DNA of 64,000 bases from Infirmifilum lucidum (GTDB lineage Archaea > Thermoproteota > Thermoprotei > Thermofilales > Thermofilaceae). The position numbers were made by a program, and so were the translations under genes. Of this stretch, positions 51,907 to 60,203 are shown piece by piece. The number at the start of each line of letters is the position of its first letter. Positions within the stretch are counted from its first letter, which is position 1. A model generated the notes under the pieces. That model saw nothing but the letters and a program-made list of their open reading frames with translations. It ran no database searches and had not been told where the DNA came from. The stretch lies in the NCBI RefSeq assembly GCF_014876775.1, contig NZ_CP062310.1:1-64000 (forward strand), in the 5' to 3' direction.

Positions 51907-53307
51907 TTATGGCATCAGCGGAGTCTGGAGGTAGACCAGGAGCACCGCCACGGCAAGCGGGACGAGCGATGCCCAGGAGCTGTGCCTCACCCACTCGCTG
52001 AAAGAGGGTTTCTCGTGGCCCGCTTTCTCCAGCAGGCTCAGGGCCACTATGTTCGCAGTGCTCCCTATGAACGTTAAGTTCCCGCCTATTGTCGCGGAGA
52101 AGAGAGTGACCCAGTAGAACGGGAACACCGGTATACCCGTGCCTTGGAACTTCTCTACGACTGGCAGGAGAACTGCGACTGCGAGGACATTGTCCATGAA
52201 CGCGGACATGAGCGTCGCCGCAACTGTGTATACCACTAGAGTCGACTCGTAGACTCCTCCCCCGGCTTGGGCTAGCAGGTGGCTGAAGTATTCCGTGAAG
52301 CCAGAGCTCTCTAGGGCTCCCACCGAGGCGAAGAGCAGGGCGAAGAACACTACCGTCGGCCACTCCACCTTCTCCCTGAAGGCCCTCATCCCGACCTCTA
52401 GGTCTAATACTATGCTAATCCCTGCGGCTATAAAGGGTATCGCCATGAGGAGGGTATTCTTCTCCAGGTGGAGTAGCTCCTCAAGCTGGTGGTGGAGGGC
52501 TAGGGCTACTACCGTAGAGGCAAACAGCACAGCATCGCGCCCGAAGCCCCCCACTCCTCCCCCCTCTGGCTCTAGGGGGGTAGCGCCCCGCGAGATGTTC
52601 GCCGAGAACTCGTAGATGTACCCCCTGAAGAAGCGGAAAGACAGGACGACTACTATCGCCAGAGCAAGGGTAGAGATGGGCGTCGCCCACCGGAGAAAGT
52701 CCCCGAAAGTAAGGCCCCCTCTGAACGCCACTAGCACGCCTACGGGGTTCCCGATGACTGTTGCGCTGCTGCCTATGTTTGTCGCGAAGACGCTCAAGAG
52801 GACGAGCGGCACTGGGGATACTCTCGCAGCCCTGGCCAGGGCGAGGGCAAACGAGGTCATGATAACTATGGACGTGACCTCGTCGATCAGTGCCGCGAGC
52901 GCCCCCGAGAGTACCATGAGTGAGAACACTACTAGGACGCCGTTGCCCCGGAAGGCGTCAAGAACCTTGGCGACGAGGTGCTCGAAGAACATCCTCTCTT
53001 CCAGGACTCCTATGAACGCCATCATGCCTACGAGGAAGAATATGACGTCGAGGTTTGCAAACTCTAGAAAGGACTTCACGTCTAGGGCTCCGAGGAAGAA
53101 GAGGAGGCCCGTCCCGATGAACGCTATAGGTAGCCTGTTGGCCCACAGGAGGAGGGTGGCTGAAATCTCGGCGAAGAACACGCTCAACGCCAGAACTGCC
53201 TTGGGCGGGAAGCCTGCGAGGTAGGAGAAGAAAGCGGCGGCTAGCGCTGTGAAGAGCACTGCTACGAGCCTGGGAACAGTCTGATCCCTTACAAACATTG
53301 TGCTCAC
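51907..53307 (-). CDS. SLC13/ArsB-superfamily anion or Na+/H+ transporter
   Basis: 466 residues with 11-12 hydrophobic helices. The repeated half-sites ATNIGSSATVIGNPVGVLVA and SATIGGNLTFIGSTANIVAL are the substrate-binding hairpins of the ArsB/NhaD/SLC13 superfamily; LSGALAALIDEVTSIVIMT and MSAFMDNVLAVAVLLP are the partner segments. The ion is unclear: arsenite, dicarboxylate or Na+. Intact, in contrast to the relic at 13443-13801. ATG 53307. Confidence 0.85.
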   Translation of the reverse strand: MSTMFVRDQTVPRLVAVLFTALAAAFFSYLAGFPPKAVLALSVFFAEISATLLLWANRLPIAFIGTGLLFFLGALDVKSFLEFANLDVIFFLVGMMAFIGVLEERMFFEHLVAKVLDAFRGNGVLVVFSLMVLSGALAALIDEVTSIVIMTSFALALARAARVSPVPLVLLSVFATNIGSSATVIGNPVGVLVAFRGGLTFGDFLRWATPISTLALAIVVVLSFRFFRGYIYEFSANISRGATPLEPEGGGVGGFGRDAVLFASTVVALALHHQLEELLHLEKNTLLMAIPFIAAGISIVLDLEVGMRAFREKVEWPTVVFFALLFASVGALESSGFTEYFSHLLAQAGGGVYESTLVVYTVAATLMSAFMDNVLAVAVLLPVVEKFQGTGIPVFPFYWVTLFSATIGGNLTFIGSTANIVALSLLEKAGHEKPSFSEWVRHSSWASLVPLAVAVLLVYLQTPLMP

Positions 53308-53359
53308 TGTCTCATCTTAAGAAAAAAATTTATTCTTTGCCTCACCTAGTTTAGTCACA

Positions 53360-53779
53360 GTGATCCACTTGGAGTCGACGCGCATACCCCCCTCCATAGT
53401 ACAGACAGCCAGGTACTTCGTTAAAGCCGGAGAAGTAATAACGCGTATAGCAGTCCTCCTATCAATAGTGACCGCGATCTACCTCGCGGCACACATGGCG
53501 CAGCCTGCGTTAAGGGGGCTACTGACTTTCCGCGAAATAGCCGAGAACGTCCTCCTGATAACGCTGAACCTCGCTTGCGCCGGCACAATCTCTGTGGCCA
53601 TGGACAAGTGGTACTTGGCTTCCAAGTTCAGGCTACTCGGGCTGGCAGACCTGCTCGCTGGGGCTATCACCCTGATAAGCGCCCCAGTCTCCGGCGTGCT
53701 ATTCATCATGGGAGGGCTACTCTTCTACGTTGCGTCCGAAATGATCTCGATATTCAGGATAGAGGAAAAGCTAGTCTAG
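53360..53779 (+). CDS. Small membrane protein
   Basis: 139 residues with four hydrophobic helices (about 30-46, 52-75, 83-108, 112-130) and an amphipathic N-terminus. No motif known to me. GTG 53360 follows a TATA-like AAAAATTTATTC (53323-53336). It is divergent from the SLC13 transporter and convergent with herA, so it forms a unit on its own. Confidence 0.65.
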   Translation: MIHLESTRIPPSIVQTARYFVKAGEVITRIAVLLSIVTAIYLAAHMAQPALRGLLTFREIAENVLLITLNLACAGTISVAMDKWYLASKFRLLGLADLLAGAITLISAPVSGVLFIMGGLLFYVASEMISIFRIEEKLV

Positions 53780-53811
53780 CCACTCCCCCGGCTCCAGGAT
53801 CCCCGAGGGGG

Positions 53812-55446
53812 CTAGTCCACACCCCCGGCCTCCTGTTGCTGCAGAACCTGCTCTGCCCTCTCCTGCTCGATTAAGCGCATACAGTACTCCTCGTAGCTGA
53901 AGATCTTCACAGAGACAGCGAAGCGGAAGCCGCTCGGCTGGCTCACGACGACTGCCTCGCCCCTGTCTAGCGTCTTTATCTCGCTCTCCGCCTCGTCGAG
54001 GTACGGGCTGTGGTTTATCACTGTAGAGTAGTCCGGCCTGGTTGGGAGTGAGAGTATCACCTTGGTGAGGGACTGCCTGACGACAGCGTCTATGAGCTCG
54101 CTCGGCATCTGGGTTATGTAGAGCCCCCCGACCTTGTACTTCCTTCCGCGCTTGGCTATGGCCGAGAAGATGTTCTCCCGCACCTCGCCCCTGCCCCCGA
54201 GGGCCTGCGCCGACAGGTACCTGTGGGCCTCCTCGACCATTATCAGTACTGGCGGGAGCTGGCTCCACTTCTCGGGTAGCTTCTTCCGCATCTCCTCGTA
54301 GCTCCTGAAAACCCTCTCCGCGACTATTGTTGCGAGCAACTTCTCCTCGCCCTCTGTGGCGAATGGGGTCTCGATGAGGACAACCCTGCCCTTGGCCACC
54401 ATTGAGAGGACTGCAGAGGCGAGGTCGTAACCGCACTCCCTGCAGAAGATGTCCCCGTCCCCGACGAGGTACTTCACCTTCCTCTTCGTCACGTTTATGG
54501 TGTTCACCCCCGAGAGCCTGCCGAGCCTCGCGTAGATGCTCCTGCTGTCCGCCATCAGGAGCGAGTAGACCCAGTCTTCCCCGAACTGTTTGTAGGCGAG
54601 CCAGAGGAGCTCCTCCTGCGGCCCTGAGAACTCCCCGGTCATTATGAAGTCGAAGGGTTTGAGCCTGCTGACGTCCATCTTCAGGGGGTAGGCCGGGATG
54701 CTCCTCGCCTCGCCGAGCTCCGGGAGCTCTATTCTCAGCCTGCCGGGCCTGCTCACCCTCCCGGTCACGAGGAAGAGGTACTCCTCGGAGAAGGGCAGGT
54801 GCGCGAGGCCCATCTCGCCGGGCTTCGAGCCCAGGAGGTACTCGCTCTCGCAGTCGAAGACTACGAGGCCGTACTTCCCCCTGTTGTGGAGGACTGAGGC
54901 CGCGAACACCCTTCCGAAGTTGCTCTTGCCAGCGCCAGTGCCACCCACTACCAGGACGTGGTGTGGGATCACGCGCGAGCCGTCGAGGGCTACGATGACA
55001 TCCACGGCTTCGTGCCCGAACCTGACGTAGCCTATCGGTATGTCCCCTGTGTGGAGGTTGAGCTTCTCCAGGTCATCCCTGTCGAGGGACTCCACCCTGG
55101 AGAAAATCGAGGGGACACTTGTGGGCCCGTGGGCCTCGCCGTCGGGGTCTATCTGGGCCACGATCACGCCTATGGCGGTGTCGTAGAGCCTCAAGTCTTT
55201 GTCCCGTAGCTGGACTCTCTCGCCCTTGTCGGCCCTGCTGGTTATAACCGCGACTTCCGCGGCGCTCAGGAGGCTCTCGGGCTTGAAGTCAACAACCTTC
55301 ACGACGAACCTCCTGCCGGCGTCCTCCACCTTGACTAGCATGCCCCTCTCTACTCTAGCGCCCTCGGCTATCCTGAACCTCACCGTCGTGCCCTCGACCC
55401 AGGTCACTACACCCAGCTTCAAGGCCACCACCCTAGTCCCCGACAC
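53812..55446 (-). CDS. herA: HerA bipolar DNA helicase/translocase
   Basis: 544 residues. An N-terminal HAS-barrel (KLGVVTWVEGTTVRFRIAEG) precedes the RecA-like FtsK/HerA core: Walker A GGTGAGKSNF, Walker B VLIMVEEAH, and ITQMPSELIDAVVRQ with the arginine finger region. HerA hexamers drive DNA end resection with NurA and Mre11-Rad50 in archaea. Its GTG start overlaps nurA by 14 nt, giving a nurA-herA operon. mre11 and rad50 are not in this window. Confidence 0.93.
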   Translation of the reverse strand: MSGTRVVALKLGVVTWVEGTTVRFRIAEGARVERGMLVKVEDAGRRFVVKVVDFKPESLLSAAEVAVITSRADKGERVQLRDKDLRLYDTAIGVIVAQIDPDGEAHGPTSVPSIFSRVESLDRDDLEKLNLHTGDIPIGYVRFGHEAVDVIVALDGSRVIPHHVLVVGGTGAGKSNFGRVFAASVLHNRGKYGLVVFDCESEYLLGSKPGEMGLAHLPFSEEYLFLVTGRVSRPGRLRIELPELGEARSIPAYPLKMDVSRLKPFDFIMTGEFSGPQEELLWLAYKQFGEDWVYSLLMADSRSIYARLGRLSGVNTINVTKRKVKYLVGDGDIFCRECGYDLASAVLSMVAKGRVVLIETPFATEGEEKLLATIVAERVFRSYEEMRKKLPEKWSQLPPVLIMVEEAHRYLSAQALGGRGEVRENIFSAIAKRGRKYKVGGLYITQMPSELIDAVVRQSLTKVILSLPTRPDYSTVINHSPYLDEAESEIKTLDRGEAVVVSQPSGFRFAVSVKIFSYEEYCMRLIEQERAEQVLQQQEAGGVD

Positions 55447-56446
55447 CCCAGATGAAGCGGCTCTTGAACTCCGAGCCCGCCGCGTCCTCCAGGATGCGGG
55501 ACGACACGCCGTTCAGGGAGAGGTCTTCCAGGAGCAGGGTTCTGTCAAGATCCAGCTCGTTCTTCGGTATCCTCGAGAGCTCGTGTACGATCTTCAGCGG
55601 CAACGGGTAGCCCGGGGAGGAGAAGTCCTGGAGGTACGCCAGCACGCCTGAAACCTCCTCCGCGTCAAGCCTCTCGGCAAGCGTGTATGGTGTGTCGATC
55701 CTGAAGGGGGGTGCGTTGGGGGACAGCCTGGCGACCGAGATTGCGAGTCCTCCTGGCTGTATGCGGGGGTTTTCGAGTACTGGGTGGTAGACCCAGGGTA
55801 GGCCTTTGAAGTACTTCTCGCCTAGCCTGTAGAGGTAGCCGGCTAGGCTCTCGCCGGTCGAGACCCTGAGCGAGGTGGACTTCGGGACGCCTACCACCCT
55901 CCACGTCCGCTTTACCAGCATCGAGTACGCGCGGGCAGACCTCGACTCGGGGTTGAAGACTAGGGGCCTGTCGAAGAGTACGAAGGCGCCGGGGTACTCC
56001 CGGACAAGCTTCAGGGCCGCTTCGAGCTCTACCTCGGCGAGCCAGTCTCCAGCCTGCTTCAGGTCGTCGAAGAGCTGTATCCTCTTGTACGGGCCGACGA
56101 GCCTCACTCTCTCGACGCCTCTCCAGACACCCGCCACGACCTTCGCGGCGAGGATCTTGTAGGCCCCCGCGTCGAAGAGTATCCTAGCTGCGGCGTCTAC
56201 AGAGACTACGTAGAAGTCGTGCGGGAGCTCGTCGATAACCCTGAAGCGGGTTTCCGACACCGGGGGCCCCCTCAGCCTGTAGCCGTTGATCCTCACGACA
56301 GGGTAGGGCTTCGCGGGCGTGCCCTCGAGAGTGAGCTGAACCCCTCTACGCCCGTACTTGTGCATCTCTGTCAGCTTCTCCACGAGCATCTTCACATCGG
56401 GATCCAGGTACCCAGACCTCTGGAGTAGAGCCATTTCTCCTCGCAT
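55433..56446 (-). CDS. nurA: NurA 5'-3' nuclease
   Basis: 337 residues. The NurA catalytic acids are expected in FYVVSVDAAARILFD and FVLFDRPLVF, with the conserved LRVSTGES, HPVLENPR and FRIDTPY blocks towards the C-terminus. In archaea NurA forms a toroidal dimer that degrades the DNA strand fed by HerA. ATG 56446 (MRGEMALLQRSGYLD); an ATG four codons later is possible. It is divergent from the CARF regulator, with 247 bp between. Confidence 0.88.
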   Translation of the reverse strand: MRGEMALLQRSGYLDPDVKMLVEKLTEMHKYGRRGVQLTLEGTPAKPYPVVRINGYRLRGPPVSETRFRVIDELPHDFYVVSVDAAARILFDAGAYKILAAKVVAGVWRGVERVRLVGPYKRIQLFDDLKQAGDWLAEVELEAALKLVREYPGAFVLFDRPLVFNPESRSARAYSMLVKRTWRVVGVPKSTSLRVSTGESLAGYLYRLGEKYFKGLPWVYHPVLENPRIQPGGLAISVARLSPNAPPFRIDTPYTLAERLDAEEVSGVLAYLQDFSSPGYPLPLKIVHELSRIPKNELDLDRTLLLEDLSLNGVSSRILEDAAGSEFKSRFIWGVGD

Positions 56447-56519
56447 ATACTGGCTTTTTACTTTTTATAATAGGTTTCGAAGATAACCCCGTTTTTATTA
56501 CAAAACACGCGTCCAGCAA

Positions 56520-56690
56520 CGGTATTAAGGGGGTATAACGGTAACATTTTACTGCTACTTTGTCCCGGCTATAGCATGGGTAGAAAGTTGCAAGAAAATG
56601 TTACTGTTAACCTTCTTCGCAACAGTTACACTAAGTATAAATACTAGTAGTGAGCACGTATTACTGTAGCACAGAGCTGTTACAGTGGGG
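56520..56690. promoter_or_regulatory. Regulatory region with repeated GTTAC-type motifs
   Basis: At least five related motifs fall in 170 bp: GGTAACATTTTACTG (56530-56544), TGTTACTGTTAAC (56599-56611), CAACAGTTACA (56620-56630), TTACTGTAGC (56661-56670) and GCTGTTACAGT (56677-56687). The last two form an inverted pair, ACTGTA and TACAGT facing each other. TATA AAGTATAAATAC (56633-56644) puts the transcript start near 56668, inside that pair, so a bound protein should repress. The winged-helix CARF protein encoded next is the obvious candidate. Confidence 0.6.
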
Positions 56691-56693
56691 TAG

Positions 56694-57503
56694 ATGGTAG
56701 TCACAGTACACTACGTGGGCTTCCACCCGAACCTCGTGTTCCAGGGGTTCGAGCAGGTCAGGCTACGCTACCCCATCGAGAAGGTTTACCTGGTGTACGA
56801 CGCGAAGCCCGACAGGTACGGCGCTGTCTCGCGGCACAACCTTAAACGCCTGCAGGAGGCCCTCTCGTTCTTCAAGCCCGTAGCCGTCAAGGTGAACCCC
56901 CTGAGCTACTCTAGCGTCGCCAGCGCCTTCTACGCCATCCTGAGCGTCGAGAGGGACAAGCAGGTTCTGATAGACATCACGGACATGCCCCCCTACATGG
57001 CCTCGACAGTTACTGTTGTAGCCCTGATGTCCGGCAACGCCAGGATATACGCCGTCCAGCCACAACAGCACGGCGAGTTCATACCCGACCCGGACACGCC
57101 CGAGTTCGCCGACTTCATAGCCAGGAAGGACAGCCTCCAGCTGGGCAGCCTGTTCGAGGTGGAGGTGCCCTCCAGGCCCGTCGAAGTCGTAGAGGACGAG
57201 AAAGAAGTCGACATACTCGTAATGCTCTACACCAAGAACGGGTCGGCTAAGAGCATCACGCAGCTGATAGAGTGGATGGGGGAGAACCCGAGGGATCCAG
57301 TGGTGAAGGCGACGTACAGCCGCATCGTCGCGTCAATGGAGGAGAGGGGCCTGCTGAAGAGGATAAGGGAGGGCAGGAACAGGTCTGTCAGGCTCACAGA
57401 GCTGGGCACTGCTATCGCAGAGGCGAGGATAAAGCTCGGGACTGCGAAGCCGCCGCCCGCGCCCCCCGTGGCCGAGAAGCCCATCAGCTTGCAAGTCCCT
57501 TAG
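56694..57503 (+). CDS. CARF-domain winged-helix regulator (Csa3/HFX_2341-like)
   Basis: 269 residues. The N-terminal half is a CARF-like Rossmann domain: VHYVGFHPNLVFQGFEQ, LVYDAKP and the ligand loop VLIDITDMPPYMASTVTVVA. The C-terminal half (about 165-245) is a MarR/ArsR-like winged helix: KSITQLIEWMGENPRDPVVK then ASMEERGLLKRIREGRNRSV. CARF domains sense cyclic oligoadenylates or related molecules. No cas gene or CRISPR array is in the window, so its targets may be itself and the divergent nurA-herA operon. ATG 56694. Confidence 0.75.
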   Translation: MVVTVHYVGFHPNLVFQGFEQVRLRYPIEKVYLVYDAKPDRYGAVSRHNLKRLQEALSFFKPVAVKVNPLSYSSVASAFYAILSVERDKQVLIDITDMPPYMASTVTVVALMSGNARIYAVQPQQHGEFIPDPDTPEFADFIARKDSLQLGSLFEVEVPSRPVEVVEDEKEVDILVMLYTKNGSAKSITQLIEWMGENPRDPVVKATYSRIVASMEERGLLKRIREGRNRSVRLTELGTAIAEARIKLGTAKPPPAPPVAEKPISLQVP

Positions 57504-57545
57504 GTCTCGGGAAAAGCTTATTAGCGCGCTGGCCGTAGTGCCCCA

Positions 57546-58163
57546 GTGTCGCTGACGACTGCAGTTAGCGAGTTCTCCGTAGACGTCCTGTCTAGGCTCG
57601 GGCTACCGGGAGTGTTCCTGCTAATGGTGCTTGAGAGCGCTCTAGTGCCGATCCCCAGTGAAGTCGTGATGGTGTTCTCCGGGTTCCTTGTGTACAAAGG
57701 CCTCTTCGGGTTTGTCGAGGCCGTTATGGCGGGGACTCTCGGGAACCTCGTGGGATCCCTGGTAGCGTACTACTTAGGCCTAAGCGCGGGCAGGCCGTTC
57801 ATCCTCAAGTACGGCAGGTACCTCCTGCTCAGCGAGCACCACGTCGCGAGCGCTGAGGAGTTCTTCCAGAGGAGGGGTAGCCTGGCAGTCTTCCTGGGAC
57901 GCATGCTACCCGCCGTGCGGACAGTCATAAGCTTCCCGGCCGGCGTAGCCAGGATGGACGCCGCCAAGTTCTCTGTCCTGACATTCCTGGGGAGCATACC
58001 CTGGAACACGGCACTAGTCCTAGCAGGCTACCACCTCGGGGAGAACTGGGCCGTAATCGAGAGCCACGCGCCGCTACTAGACACCCTAGGCGTCGGTATC
58101 CTAGCCCTCATAGCTATTTACTACTTTATGAGAACCACGTCCAGGAGGAAGCTAAACCAATAA
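57546..58163 (+). CDS. DedA-family membrane protein
   Basis: 205 residues. FLLMVLESALVPIPSEVVMV is the N-terminal re-entrant motif (E-x-x-x-P-x-P-S-E), and FFQRRGSLAVFLGRMLPAVR with FPAGVARM is the second DedA signature. DedA proteins flip lipids or maintain the proton gradient. GTG 57546 with TATA CTTATTAGC (57517-57525). Independent unit 42 nt after the CARF gene. Confidence 0.92.
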   Translation: MSLTTAVSEFSVDVLSRLGLPGVFLLMVLESALVPIPSEVVMVFSGFLVYKGLFGFVEAVMAGTLGNLVGSLVAYYLGLSAGRPFILKYGRYLLLSEHHVASAEEFFQRRGSLAVFLGRMLPAVRTVISFPAGVARMDAAKFSVLTFLGSIPWNTALVLAGYHLGENWAVIESHAPLLDTLGVGILALIAIYYFMRTTSRRKLNQ

Positions 58164-58200
58164 ATTTAATAGAGCCTACTGCACCCCCCGGGTAAAACTG

Positions 58201-58656
58201 CTAGCCCGCGTACTCGCTCTCCAGCCCCTCCTTTAACGCCACTTCGTGGAGGATCTTGTCTCCTGTGTAGAGCCTCTCCGCACCTACGTGTTTCGCAGAG
58301 AGTATCTGCAGGGCGTCTGCCTCGTACAAGTGGTACTTCTCTATCAAGTCCCAGGCTTCGATTAGAAGCCTTGCTTTAACTGGTACTATCCTAAGAACAC
58401 CCAGCTTGAGTAGCCTTAGGGTTTCAAACAAGAACTGCCGCTTGGCGAGCAAGTAGTCATCGCGATCCAGCCAGCCCCTCTTGTAGTACTTGTCGAGAAC
58501 GCCCAGTACTTCGCCAATGTTCCACATCGAGAACGATAGCAGGGCGTCTCCTCTCAGCGCCTCGTAGTATGCCTGGTCGACTAGGTTCTTCCCGGGCTCT
58601 ATCACGTAGCGCTTCACTATGGCGCTCGAGTCCAGGTACAGGAGCGCCGCCGTCAC
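58201..58656 (-). CDS. vapC: PIN-domain ribonuclease toxin VapC
   Basis: 151 residues. PIN acidic residues: LLYLDSSAIVKRY (first Asp), WNIGEVLGVL (Glu), YEADALQILSAKH (Asp) and LYTGDKILHEVA (Asp). Cuts RNA when freed from its antitoxin. GTG 58656 overlaps the stop of the antitoxin gene by 4 nt. Intact, unlike the copy at 39015. Confidence 0.92.
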   Translation of the reverse strand: MTAALLYLDSSAIVKRYVIEPGKNLVDQAYYEALRGDALLSFSMWNIGEVLGVLDKYYKRGWLDRDDYLLAKRQFLFETLRLLKLGVLRIVPVKARLLIEAWDLIEKYHLYEADALQILSAKHVGAERLYTGDKILHEVALKEGLESEYAG

Positions 58657-58919
58657 AGCCTTGACTCCCTCATCTCCCTGACGGCTCTCCCAGCGTCAGT
58701 AGCAACTTTTGGTCTAACAGGGGTTACCTCTAGAGGGGGCTTCTCCGACCCCAGAAGCCTCTCTATAGCCTCGATAACCATGTTCTCGCAGAGCTCCTCC
58801 TCGAGGGCCTCCTCGACAGCCCGGCTCAGCTTCCTCAAGCCCCCCTCGCCCCCCACCCTCGACTTGAACCTCTCCCACAGCTCCCCGTCGATCACTACGC
58901 TAGTCTTCACCTTTTTCAT
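58653..58919 (-). CDS. vapB: RHH-type antitoxin VapB
   Basis: 88 residues. KTSVVIDGELWERFKSRVGG is the ribbon and first helix, followed by KLSRAVEEALEEELCENMVI and an acidic/basic tail (EVTPVRPKVATDAGRAVREM) that should wrap around the toxin. Binds its own promoter with VapC. ATG 58919. A decayed copy of this gene and its leader is at 59640-59790. Confidence 0.88.
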   Translation of the reverse strand: MKKVKTSVVIDGELWERFKSRVGGEGGLRKLSRAVEEALEEELCENMVIEAIERLLGSEKPPLEVTPVRPKVATDAGRAVREMRESRL

Positions 58920-59032
58920 GTCTAGACCCTATTAACTGGGAGTAATGCTGTATTTAATCTTTTACGGTCAAGAGCCCAACCGGCAAGAGAAGTAGTAGCG
59001 GCGGTCGCGGGGCTTTCAGCATGCGGCGGAGT

Positions 59033-59407
59033 TTAGGGAGACTCTGCGACCATTAAAAGAGCCTCTGTTGGCACGAGTTTCTTCTTCACCGGGTCTACGG
59101 CTGGTTCGAGGTCTTCTAGCGTGAGAGAGCCGAGGAGGTATACGTCCTCGTCCCCGAAGACGACTCTCGTCGCCGAGAGCGCATGGCCCTCTACTTCAAT
59201 GCCTACCTCGCCTAGCTTCTTCTCCACCACCCTGCCGTCAGCCACTCTTAACCTCACGACCCTTGCCGGGGTAACCCCGAGCCTAGCAAGCAGGGACGCG
59301 GGGAGGACAGTATAAGTAGACTCACTGTCCACTACGAGCTCTACTTCGGAGCTCTTACTCCTATCGAAGACGTTCCACACTCTAGCCCTAACCTTAAATA
59401 CTCCCAT
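59033..59407 (-). CDS. Retropepsin-like aspartyl protease family protein
   Basis: 124 residues, all beta. EVELVVDSESTYTVLPASLL carries the D-(S/T)-x site where pepsin-like enzymes have DTG; RLRVADGRVVEKKLGEVGIE and DVYLLGSLTLEDLEPAVDPV complete the retroviral-protease-like fold, which would act as a dimer. The site is D-S-E rather than D-T/S-G, so catalysis is uncertain. The family is common in archaea, often near vapBC genes. GTG or ATG near 59407. Confidence 0.75.
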   Translation of the reverse strand: MGVFKVRARVWNVFDRSKSSEVELVVDSESTYTVLPASLLARLGVTPARVVRLRVADGRVVEKKLGEVGIEVEGHALSATRVVFGDEDVYLLGSLTLEDLEPAVDPVKKKLVPTEALLMVAESP

Positions 59408-60203
59408 GCCTACTTTCAGGAGAAAAACACTAAAATATTAACTTTGACGAAAACGTCAGGGGGTTGCCTTTTTGACCTTGGAGCTTGCTTTCCTGCAATA
59501 CCCGCTTGTAGAGAGTGGGTAACAGCACAGGTCTTCCCCTGGTCACGGCCGAAAGCCCACCCACTAGAGTGGGAGCCGGGCAAAGCCCCACAATAACACT
59601 CGAGCCAGGGTACGAGAGAGCCACCGTCGCGGCCTCGACCCCCCCCCATCTCCCTGACAGCTCTCCCAGCGCCGGTGGCGGCCCTGGGCCTAACCGGGTC
59701 TACCTCTAGAGGGGCTTCTCCGCCTCTTCACGCCTAGACCCTAATTAACCCTGGAGTAATGCCGAGTTTAGGCTCCTACGGCTAAGAGCGGGAGGGGGCA
59801 CTGGGCTAGAGCCGTCACGTCGGGGGCCAAGAGCGCCCAGCGATTCCACAACCAGCAACACCCCCCCCCGCCGCCTCCAACACAGAGCTTCTGGTACTAT
59901 TGCGGGGGCACGGCAGTGAAAGGACACGAGCGAGGGCGGATACCGGGTGGTTGCCCTTCAAGGGTGGCTCAGTCCTAGGTTACTTGGGGAAGGAGTTGCC
60001 TTCTAGGCGTGGTCAGAAACCCAGGGGGCATGGAGAAACTGGCGGAGATGGCGTTTGGACATTCAGCTTGTTCGACGGGCTAGCCTTACTCGTGGCGAGG
60101 GGGAGGTACGCAGAGGCCGACAGCAAGGCTGTGGGGCGGGGAGGGCTGTGCTCCCTAGGGGCACGCGGCAACGTTTATAGGCCTGCCCCGCGAGTACTCC
60201 CCC
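59408..60203. other. Gene-poor stretch with relics
   Basis: No intact gene is convincing in these 800 bases. A hairpin CCCACTAGAGTGGG at 59561-59574, within GAAAGCCCACC...GTGGGAGC, looks like the right end of a TnpB-type element. From 59640 to 59790 there is a broken vapB copy. A long plus-strand frame at 59900-60211 includes FSLFDGLALLVARGRYAEAD but has no promoter and runs into the ankyrin gene promoter (CAACGTTTATAGG, 60170-60182). The region looks like a decay zone. Confidence 0.5.
59640..59790 (-). pseudogene. Decayed copy of vapB
   Basis: The DNA repeats the end of vapB (CATCTCCCTGACAGCTCTCC then CAGCGCCGGTGGCGG, TACCTCTAGAGGGGCTTCTC) and then jumps to vapB's start region and leader (GTCTAGACC-type, then CTGGAGTAATGC, ACGGCTAAGAGC). 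Compared with 58653-58975, the central 190 bases are deleted, and several bases differ. It lies about 1 kb from the intact gene in the same orientation. Confidence 0.7.

Noticed and set aside
51875-52363. N-terminal extension of the DUF84 NTPase
   Set aside because: The upstream open frame lies inside the SLC13 gene in another frame; the family starts at VVVGTLNPSK, which GTG 51874 provides.
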